Assembly: GCA_015229095.1 (NCBI GenBank) | Contig: JADGCE010000040.1 | Coordinates: forward strand, 10,031 to 19,236 | DNA length: 9,206 nt | Direction of reading: 5' to 3' | From: Magnetococcales bacterium | GTDB lineage: Bacteria; Pseudomonadota; Magnetococcia; Magnetococcales; Magnetaquicoccaceae | Part shown: piece by piece, positions 1 to 5,579 of the stretch | Position numbering within the stretch: position 1 is the first letter of the stretch | Layout of the letters: each line of letters opens with the position of its first letter | Translations under genes and position numbers: made by a program | Notes under the pieces: model-generated | Told to the model about the DNA's origin: nothing | Database searches by the model: none | What the model saw: only the letters and a program-made list of their open reading frames with translations

Positions 1-7
1 CTACTGC

Positions 8-12
8 AAGGA
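8..12 (+). promoter_or_regulatory. Ribosome binding site of the GldA-like gene
   Basis: AAGGA lies six bases before the ATG at 19 and supports that start. Only 18 bases precede the gene in the window, so its promoter, or any earlier gene of the operon, cannot be seen. Confidence 0.7.
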
Positions 13-18
13 ATTGTC

Positions 19-984
19 ATGTCGGAAACCATGATCGAAATATCTGACCTGACCCGAAATTATGGTCCGACCAAGGCGCTGGACGGCATCGGATTCCAGG
101 TACAACGAGGCGAGGTGATGGGCTTCTTGGGTCCAAACGGCGCGGGAAAGACCACGGCCATGCGCATTCTGGCCGGTATCCTGGCCCCCACGGAGGGCAG
201 CGTCCATGTGGCGGGGTTGGACATGATCGCCAACCCGGTCGCGGCCCGGAGCAAAATCGGTTTTTTGCCCGAATCCCCCCCCATCTATGACGAGATGACC
301 GTCCGGGAATATCTGACCTATCTGGCGGCGTTGCGCCAGGTTCCCAAGGCCAAAGTGCGTTCTGCCGTGGAGCACACCATGGAGCGTTGCGGGCTCAAAC
401 ATACCGCCGATCGCCTGCTGCGCAACCTTTCCAAGGGCTATCGACAACGGGCCGGCATTGCCCAGGCCATCGTGCACAGCCCGGAGGTGGTCATTCTGGA
501 TGAACCGACCGTGGGCCTGGATCCCATCCAGATACGGGAGATACGGCAACTGATCCGCGAGTTGGGCGGGGAACACTCTGTGCTGCTCTCCACCCACATC
601 CTGCCGGAAGTGCGCGTGACCTGCAACCGGGTGGCGGTCATCAACCAGGGCCGCATTGTGGCCAACGATACCCTGGAAGGATTGGAACAGAAGGCCTCCG
701 GTACAGGCGCTTTTTTTATGCGCTGGCGGCACCCGCCAGAGCTCTCCGTTTTGCAGCAGGTTCCGGGGGTGGCGCGTGTCGGGGAAAAATCCGGTGGCTG
801 GACCATCACGCCCGTGCCCGGTCAGGATCCCATTCCCGAATTGGTGCAGCGCTCCTCCAGTCAGGGGTGGGATCTCCGGGAATTGCTGCCTGCCGGTGAA
901 TCCCTGGAAGAGATATTCTTGAACCTGACCACCCGGGAGGAGGAGGCGGAATCCCTCTCTTCCGGCCCTTCCAAGGAGGTGTGA
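19..984 (+). CDS. GldA-like ABC transporter ATP-binding protein
   Basis: This is the cytoplasmic ATPase that should power the ABC-2 permease encoded directly downstream. In its 321 residues one sees the Walker A motif GPNGAGKTT (38-46), an ABC signature in the form LSKGYRQR (137-144), Walker B VILDEP (158-163) followed by the D-loop GLDP (166-169), and the switch histidine in STH (H193). The Q-loop position reads LPESPP (83-88), with glutamate where most ABC ATPases have glutamine. The LPE form is what I recall for GldA and close relatives. Residues from about 220 to the end form the extra C-terminal domain usual in drug/Gld-type ATPases, ending in a LEEIF motif. The first ATG at 19 has a good AAGGA site. 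In Bacteroidetes GldA is needed for gliding; here the substrate is unknown. The family call is secure, the GldA-type assignment rests on sequence resemblance plus the neighbours, and the physiological role is not known. Confidence 0.93.
   Translation: MSETMIEISDLTRNYGPTKALDGIGFQVQRGEVMGFLGPNGAGKTTAMRILAGILAPTEGSVHVAGLDMIANPVAARSKIGFLPESPPIYDEMTVREYLTYLAALRQVPKAKVRSAVEHTMERCGLKHTADRLLRNLSKGYRQRAGIAQAIVHSPEVVILDEPTVGLDPIQIREIRQLIRELGGEHSVLLSTHILPEVRVTCNRVAVINQGRIVANDTLEGLEQKASGTGAFFMRWRHPPELSVLQQVPGVARVGEKSGGWTITPVPGQDPIPELVQRSSSQGWDLRELLPAGESLEEIFLNLTTREEEAESLSSGPSKEV
973..980 (+). promoter_or_regulatory. Strong Shine-Dalgarno inside the end of the ATPase gene
   Basis: AAGGAGGT is a full anti-16S match placed within the last codons of the ATPase gene. 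It precedes three possible in-frame starts: GTG 981, ATG 984 and ATG 987. From GGAGG the spacers are 1, 4 and 7 bases, so ATG 987 fits best. ATG 984 would overlap the TGA stop by one base. Either ATG implies translational coupling of the ATPase and the permease. Confidence 0.75.
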
Positions 985-986
985 TG

Positions 987-1754
987 ATGAGAGCCGTGTT
1001 GACCATCGCGTCGCGGGAGTTGCGCAGTCTTTTTCTCTCCCCCCTGGCTTGGACCCTGCTGGCGGTTTTGTTCGCCATCGCAGCCTACATGTTTATGGCG
1101 GCAGTTTTTAATTATCAAATCAAACAGGTGCAGTTTCAGGCCTTTGGCGAGTCGGGCAAATTTTCTTTGACCGATTGGACCGTGGCCCCCATGCTGGGCA
1201 ATGCGGCCGTGTTGCTTTTGTTGATCATGCCCATGCTGACCATGCGCCTGTTTGCTGAAGAGAAACGGCGGGGCACCTGGGCGGCAATCGCCTCCTCTCC
1301 CCTGGCTCCCATGGAGATCATCCTGGGCAAATATATGGGACTTTTGCTCTTTTTGGCGATTACGGTCTCCCTGCTGGCCTTGCCGCCCCTGTTGCTCTTT
1401 TTCTTCGGCAATCCGGATCCGGGGCAACTCCTCTCCGGATTGCTGGGGCTGTTTTTGTTGGCGGCCTCCTTCGGCGCGGTGGGGTTGGCAGCCTCCAGTG
1501 CCACTGACAATCCGATTGTGGCGGCCTTGGCGGCTTTTGGTCTGCTGTTGCTGCTCTGGGTTGCCTCCTGGATGGGAGAGGCGGGGGGGAGCGGTGTTGC
1601 GGTGTTGCTCAACTATCTTTCTCTGACCAACCATTACCAGAACTTTTTGACCGGTGTGGTGAGCAGTACCGATCTGGTCTATTTCCTGTTGTTGGCGGCC
1701 GTCGGTCTGCTGTTTGCCCGACAACGCCTCATGGCAGAACGGATTCGCGGCTAG
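987..1754 (+). CDS. GldF-like ABC-2 type permease
   Basis: This is the integral inner-membrane partner of the upstream ATPase. The 255-residue protein has the six-helix plan of ABC-2 permeases: hydrophobic segments at about 20-41, 68-86, 116-139, 148-170, 176-195 and 229-244. Between helices 2 and 3 sits the cytoplasmic motif RLFAEEKRRGTW (87-98) followed by SSPLAPMEIILGKY. This matches the RLFAEE-x-GT-x-E...SP pattern typical of GldF/NosY-like permeases and probably contacts the ATPase. The segment NHYQNFLTGVVSSTDLVYF near the end is also characteristic of this family. The start is set by the AAGGAGGT at 973; ATG 984 or GTG 981 would add one or two residues. It lies 3 bp after the ATPase stop and 22 bp before the GldG-like gene, so these genes are almost certainly co-transcribed. 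The family is confident; what is moved, if anything, is unknown. Confidence 0.9.
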   Translation: MRAVLTIASRELRSLFLSPLAWTLLAVLFAIAAYMFMAAVFNYQIKQVQFQAFGESGKFSLTDWTVAPMLGNAAVLLLLIMPMLTMRLFAEEKRRGTWAAIASSPLAPMEIILGKYMGLLLFLAITVSLLALPPLLLFFFGNPDPGQLLSGLLGLFLLAASFGAVGLAASSATDNPIVAALAAFGLLLLLWVASWMGEAGGSGVAVLLNYLSLTNHYQNFLTGVVSSTDLVYFLLLAAVGLLFARQRLMAERIRG

Positions 1755-1776
1755 GGCGCGGTCGAGGAGAGAGACA

Positions 1777-3189
1777 ATGAACATGAATCGCACCACCCGC
1801 ATGACGCTGCGCGTGCAGAGTTTTTCGACGGGATTGATCGTGCTGTTGCTGTTGGTTCTGCTGGCCTACGCCAGTCACCGCTATCCCATCCGTTGGGACT
1901 GGACGGCTACCCATCGCCACTCTCTGGCGGAGCAGTCTATCAAGGCGATCCAGGCCTTTCCCAAAGGGATCACCGCCTCGGTCTACGTTCAGGAACAGGG
2001 GGAACAGCGTACCCAGTTGGCGGCCTTGCTGGAGAAATATCGGGCAGCCAACCCGGAGTTGTCCGTGCGTTTTGTCGACCCCGATCTGGATCCGGCGGCG
2101 GCCCGGCAGGCGGATGTGGCCATGTATGGCACCATCGTTCTGCGCTCGGGGGAGAAGACGGAAAAAGTGACGGAAAACAGCGAAGAGTCTCTGACCAATG
2201 CCCTGATCCGTTTGGCCAAAGGCGATACCAAGGTGATTCGTTTTGTCAGTGGGCATGGTGAGCATCCCCTCCCGGAACGGGGCGGCGCCCTGCCCGATGA
2301 GAGGGGCGGTCGCGCCCAGGAGCGGTTGTCCTATGCCAAGGCGGCGGCACTTCTCAAGGGTGAGGGGTATCAGGTCTCCTCCTTCAACCTGGCGGCGGTG
2401 GAAAAGATACCTCAGGATACCGTGGCGATTGTTCTGGCGGGGCCCCGCACGCCCCTGTTGCCCATTGAGGTGGAGCGTTTGCAGGTTTGGTGGGAGGCAG
2501 GGGGGCGCATTTTGCTCATGAGCGATCCCCACACCCAGACCGGTCTGGAGCCGTTTTTGAAATCCCACGGTGTGACCCTGCTGGAGGGGGTTGTCATCGA
2601 TCCGGTGGCCCGCCTGTTTGGCGGTGGCATGACCACGCCTCTGGTCAACCAGTATGACGGGGAGCATCCCGTCACCAGCGGTCTGCAGGCGGCTTCGTTT
2701 TTTCCAGAGGCCCGTGGTCTGCGTCTGGAGGCGGTGCCGCCCGAGGGGGGAGAGGGGAACAAGCCGCCAGCGGCCTCCACAGCGGTTCGTTTGCTGTCCG
2801 GGGCAGAGCGGGGCTGGTTGAAGGGTGGCAGTGCCCCACTGGAGGCGGGTACGTTGGAATTCAATGCCGGGACCGATCAAAGGGGCCCCATTCTGCTGGG
2901 CGTGGCGATTCAGAAGGAGAAGAAGCGGTTGTTGGTGGTGGGGGATTCCGATTTTGTTGCCGATGCCTACGTGGGCTTTTCCGGCAATACGGATCTGTTC
3001 CTCAACATGATCCGCTGGTTGGCCGAGGATGAAAATTTTATCGCCATCAAGCCCAAAGAGGTGACAGATTCCGGTCTGCTGCTCTCCCAGGGCAGCGGGA
3101 CGATGCTGTTTGTGGGGCTGGTTTTTGGCATCCCTCTGGTGTTGTTGGTTGCCGGTTTCACCATCTGGCGGGGCCGCAAGCAGCGGTGA
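1777..3189 (+). CDS. GldG family ABC-associated periplasmic protein
   Basis: This is a 470-residue membrane-anchored protein expected to place a large domain in the periplasm next to the GldA/F-like transporter. It has an N-terminal membrane segment (about 18-32), then the family hallmark RWDWTATHRHSL (39-50). A GHGE motif at 159-162 follows VIRFVS, as usual in the GldG/ABC-type uncharacterised-transport domain. Later comes GDSDFVADAYVGFSGNTDLF with NMIRWLAEDENFIAI, another conserved GldG block, and a C-terminal membrane helix (about 442-463) followed by a basic RGRKQR end. The reading frame is open back to a TTG at 1714, but that would overlap the permease. ATG 1777 has GAGGAG at a 7-base spacing and begins just before the anchor helix, so I chose it. 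The biochemical role of GldG is not established, even in gliding bacteria. A loop after GHGE rich in Gly/Arg looks like a flexible insertion. Confidence 0.88.
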   Translation: MNMNRTTRMTLRVQSFSTGLIVLLLLVLLAYASHRYPIRWDWTATHRHSLAEQSIKAIQAFPKGITASVYVQEQGEQRTQLAALLEKYRAANPELSVRFVDPDLDPAAARQADVAMYGTIVLRSGEKTEKVTENSEESLTNALIRLAKGDTKVIRFVSGHGEHPLPERGGALPDERGGRAQERLSYAKAAALLKGEGYQVSSFNLAAVEKIPQDTVAIVLAGPRTPLLPIEVERLQVWWEAGGRILLMSDPHTQTGLEPFLKSHGVTLLEGVVIDPVARLFGGGMTTPLVNQYDGEHPVTSGLQAASFFPEARGLRLEAVPPEGGEGNKPPAASTAVRLLSGAERGWLKGGSAPLEAGTLEFNAGTDQRGPILLGVAIQKEKKRLLVVGDSDFVADAYVGFSGNTDLFLNMIRWLAEDENFIAIKPKEVTDSGLLLSQGSGTMLFVGLVFGIPLVLLVAGFTIWRGRKQR

Positions 3190-3242
3190 TGTGTGGTATG
3201 TCGTCGGGTTTGCTGTTTGGATGCTTATCGTAAGGAGTGCCC

Positions 3243-4604
3243 ATGTCTGACACCCCACCCATGGCTAAAGTTTGGAAAGTCAATCTTGTTTTGTTGTTGA
3301 TTGTGTTGGGGGGCGCGGCGACGCTGTGGTGGCTGGATGCCCAGGAGGGCCAGCGGGTCGAGGCGGATAAGGCCTCAAAGCGCATCACCCATCACTTTTC
3401 GGTCCAGGAGAGCAGCGGACCGAAGGCGGTGGTGCGCGTGGAGTGGCAGTATCCGTCGTTGGGCAAAGAGCCGCAAGGGGCGGGTCGTGTGACGATCGTA
3501 CCCCAGGAAACCGCCCCAGAGGGTAAGGGAGCACCGCCGGGGCGGTGGCGCATCACCGCCCCGGCGGCGATGCAGAGCAACGATGGGGCGGTAGCGCGTC
3601 TGTTGGGCATTTTGGGGGAAAACTATGACCGCAAGGTGGCGGAATCCGGTGCGGACCCGGCACCCTACGGCTTGCAGTCGCCTGCCGCTGTGTTGACCGT
3701 CCACAATGGGGCGGGTGAGAGTCTGCAACTGAGTGTTGGCCAGAGTGCTCCGGCCAGCAAGAAGCACTATCTTCAGGTGGGCGCGCAGGGACCGGTGGTT
3801 CTGGTGCCGGCTCAGGCGGTCAGCGGGCTCTTGCAGAGTTTGAACGATGTGCGGGAGAAGCGGTTGTTCGCCAACCCTGCCGGGCGGCTTGTGCAGCGCA
3901 TCCATCGGGAGAGCCCGAGCGGGCAGACGACGCTGGTCAGGGAGGCAGACAAGCCTTGGCAACTGCTGGCTCCCCTGAAAGATTTGGCCTCTGAAAGCCG
4001 GGTCGAGGCATGGCTGAATGCCTTGCTCCAGATCAGCGGTAGCGGTTTTGCCCCCGTATCGGCGGAGGGGGCTTTCAAGTTGGTCACACCGGATTGGAAC
4101 CTGGTGCTGGAGGGCGCGTCCGGGGAGAAAGAGAGGGTGCGCATTCAACGCCAGGAGAAACGGTTGCTGGCGTGGCGCGAGGGAGAGGTGGATGCCCTGG
4201 TGCTGGACAGCACGCAGGCCGAAGAGTTGGACAAGTCTGCCATGGAGCTGATTGCCTTGCGCCCTCTGCCTCTTCCACAGACACCTGCCAAGCTTCAGGT
4301 GACGCATCAGGGCAAAACCCTGACCGCAACCAAAGAGGGTGGACAATGGCCCAAGCCGGTTTGGAACGGCGTCGAGGATATTCTGACACGAGAGGCCTGG
4401 CGGGGTGTGTCACCCAAACCCCATGGCGATGCTTGGTTGACCGTGATTGTCTTCCAGGATAACGAGCAGAGGGTGATTCCGTTCTGGAAGGAGGGGGGGA
4501 GTGTTGTGTTGGCTCCCCCCAACCGACCGTTGGAGCTGGAACTGACTCAGTATCAGGTCAAGGCCTTCGAGGAGACGATCAAGGCACTGCTTGCGGAGGA
4601 GTAG
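3243..4604 (+). CDS. DUF4340 membrane-anchored periplasmic protein
   Basis: This is the last gene of the Gld-like operon, 53 bp after the GldG-like gene. The 453-residue protein has one membrane helix at 13-31 (N-terminal side basic, inside) and an otherwise soluble, presumably periplasmic chain. Its match to DUF4340 rests on the block YGLQSPAAVLTV (142-153), the LQVG/VVLVP strand and NDVREKRLF (201-209), together with the operon position typical of DUF4340 genes. The chain shows an internal duplication: GRWRITAP around W102 followed 40 residues later by YGL (142), and KPWQLLAP around W239 followed 39 residues later by FKL (278). ATG 3243 is preceded by TAAGGAG at a 5-base spacing. GTG 3237 is in frame but overlaps that site, and ATG 3261 would cut into the membrane anchor region. 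The function is unknown; I infer an accessory subunit of the ABC complex. It ends at a hairpin facing a convergent gene. Confidence 0.87.
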   Translation: MSDTPPMAKVWKVNLVLLLIVLGGAATLWWLDAQEGQRVEADKASKRITHHFSVQESSGPKAVVRVEWQYPSLGKEPQGAGRVTIVPQETAPEGKGAPPGRWRITAPAAMQSNDGAVARLLGILGENYDRKVAESGADPAPYGLQSPAAVLTVHNGAGESLQLSVGQSAPASKKHYLQVGAQGPVVLVPAQAVSGLLQSLNDVREKRLFANPAGRLVQRIHRESPSGQTTLVREADKPWQLLAPLKDLASESRVEAWLNALLQISGSGFAPVSAEGAFKLVTPDWNLVLEGASGEKERVRIQRQEKRLLAWREGEVDALVLDSTQAEELDKSAMELIALRPLPLPQTPAKLQVTHQGKTLTATKEGGQWPKPVWNGVEDILTREAWRGVSPKPHGDAWLTVIVFQDNEQRVIPFWKEGGSVVLAPPNRPLELELTQYQVKAFEETIKALLAEE

Positions 4605-4611
4605 GGGGGGT

Positions 4612-4641
4612 GGGTCCGGGAGCGTGGGTGCTCCCAGACCC
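4612..4641. terminator. Hairpin between convergent genes
   Basis: Two 12-base arms (4612-4623 and 4630-4641, GGGTCCGGGAGC / GCTCCCAGACCC) enclose a six-base loop. Read on the + strand the stem has one C-A mismatch; read on the - strand the same position is a U-G wobble, so the stem is complete. No T-run follows on either side, so it is not a textbook intrinsic terminator. Its place between the 3' ends of the DUF4340 gene and the coiled-coil gene suggests termination or mRNA end protection in both directions. Confidence 0.5.
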
Positions 4642-4657
4642 GGAGAGGGAGCAACCG

Positions 4658-5062
4658 TTATGCGGTGCCCATGGTCTCAACCAGCAGATCCACAGGCATG
4701 GCGGCGTTTTCCGCTTCGCCCTCTTGCATCTCTTCATCACCGGGAAAGCGGGCCAGCATGCTGGCCAAGCCATCCAGCAGTTGATCATGGGAGCCGGAAA
4801 AGGCCTCGATTTGCTGTTTCAGGGTGCCGTTTTCCTGCTCCAGGCTGGCGATGTGCCGGTCACGCTGGCCGACGCTCTCCTGCATGGCCGCCACCTTGTT
4901 TTTCAACGCTGCGATGGTGTGGCTCATGCTGGCCAGACGGTTTTCCAGTTGGACCAGGGGATGGGGTTTTGCCGGGGCGGCCATGGTCGCAGGCAGGTGA
5001 GGGGCGAAGGTCGCCTGTGCGGGCTGTTGAAAAGCGGGGGTCTGCTGCTCGGTCAGGTTCAT
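4658..5062 (-). CDS. Small soluble coiled-coil protein, function unknown
   Basis: I do not recognise this 134-residue protein. It starts with a Gln/Pro/Ala-rich, probably disordered segment (1-35). A long helix follows, with hydrophobic residues at 39, 43, 46, 50, 53, 57, 60, 64, 71, 74, 81, 85 and 88, an unbroken 3-4 spacing in which only R67 and N78 are polar. That is about seven heptads of coiled coil, so it should form a dimer or higher oligomer. After it come an amphipathic stretch (about 94-104) and an acidic tail. There is no signal peptide, membrane segment or cysteine. The ATG at 5062 (read on -) has TAAGGA eight to nine bases upstream, and the heptad pattern argues against the long overlapping + strand frames being the real gene. 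It converges on the Gld-like operon and diverges from the TolC genes, so it is a separate unit. Small coiled-coil proteins of this size include ZapB-like cell-division factors, but nothing specific supports that. Confidence 0.75.
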   Translation of the reverse strand: MNLTEQQTPAFQQPAQATFAPHLPATMAAPAKPHPLVQLENRLASMSHTIAALKNKVAAMQESVGQRDRHIASLEQENGTLKQQIEAFSGSHDQLLDGLASMLARFPGDEEMQEGEAENAAMPVDLLVETMGTA

Positions 5063-5097
5063 GGAATGATTCCTTAATGGTTGGGATAATAGGATAA

Positions 5098-5126
5098 TTT
5101 TTAGCGGCCTGGGGAGAGCCTGTCAC
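5098..5126 (-). promoter_or_regulatory. Candidate sigma-70 promoter of the coiled-coil gene
   Basis: On the minus strand GTGACA (5126-5121) is followed after 17 bases by TAAAAA (5103-5098), 36 bases upstream of the ATG at 5062. Both boxes are imperfect (five and four of six matches), so this is a suggestion supported mainly by the spacing and the local AT-rich position. Confidence 0.3.
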
Positions 5127-5395
5127 CGGGCTTGCGGGTGATTACGCAAATTTGAGACCAGATTAACGCAATCCTTAAAAGGGGCTGTGGATGGGGCAAA
5201 AGGGCAGGATTGAGGGTTTGAAAGGGGAAGCGCAGGGTTTCGGGGGGCAGGCAGGTGGGCGCGTGTTGACAATTTGTTGACGTGGACGTGGTGGGGCGAT
5301 GGCACTGGTTTCCGTCAATATTCCGGGGTTGTCCGGGTGGGGCTTTTGCCTGGCTGTGCTGTTGCGCAATTCTCGTGCCTCTTGCCATGTGGGGC

Positions 5396-5424
5396 TTGTT
5401 GTCTCGTGATCCACGTGCTACACT
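5396..5424 (+). promoter_or_regulatory. Candidate extended -10 promoter of the first TolC gene
   Basis: TGcTACACT (5416-5424) is an extended -10 element, with a weak -35 TTGTTG (5396-5401) 17 bases upstream. Transcription would start near 5431 and give a leader of about 150 bases before the TolC start. The small inverted pair CGTG-atc-CACG lies within the spacer. The -35 match is poor, so confidence is moderate to low. Confidence 0.35.
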
Positions 5425-5579
5425 GAAGGACCGCGTCGGGACAGTGTGGAGCATGTTGGCGAGATGGCTGGGTTCTTGCTAGACATCGGGGGAATATGCG
5501 GCCCCTTGCGACGGTGGGAGGGTAGTGGGAGTGTTCGACCCAAGCGTGGACCGATGGATGAACCTACATTCAGGCGGGA

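Larger units (their letters stand above)
5063..5579. other. 517-bp intergenic region between divergent genes
   Basis: I see no convincing gene here. The part near 5063-5103 is AT-rich, with GGATAAT repeated at 5084 and 5092, and should hold the promoter of the minus-strand coiled-coil gene. A pair of similar direct repeats, GATTACGCAA (5140-5149) and GATTAACGCAA (5161-5171), starts 21 bases apart. The middle (about 5175-5265) is G-rich on the + strand without an obvious motif. The right third carries a candidate extended -10 promoter for the TolC gene. Short frames here lack ribosome binding sites. Confidence 0.6.

Noticed and set aside
1714..1776. Upstream TTG start extending the GldG-like protein by 21 residues
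   Set aside because: It would overlap the permease gene by 41 bases and lacks a ribosome binding site, whereas ATG 1777 has GAGGAG at 7 bases.
861..1802. 313-codon open frame on the minus strand across the permease gene
   Set aside because: It is Gln/His/Gly-rich without any recognisable domain and lies opposite genes with clear families and ribosome binding sites, so it is an antisense shadow of GC-rich coding DNA.
1729..3258. 509-codon minus-strand frame opposite the GldG-like gene
   Set aside because: Composition is that of an antisense frame (many Gln, His, Arg) and the + strand carries several GldG motifs in order.
4591..5097. + strand frames of 155-168 codons over the coiled-coil gene
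   Set aside because: No good ribosome binding site or domain, and the opposite strand has a seven-heptad pattern plus a Shine-Dalgarno site.
5266..5282. Consensus -35-like TTGACA and TTGACG
   Set aside because: No acceptable -10 element occurs at 15-19 bases downstream of either.
5282..5482. 66-codon + strand frame with a hydrophobic segment
   Set aside because: GTG start without a ribosome binding site, in a region that otherwise looks non-coding; a real small membrane protein cannot be excluded but is unsupported.
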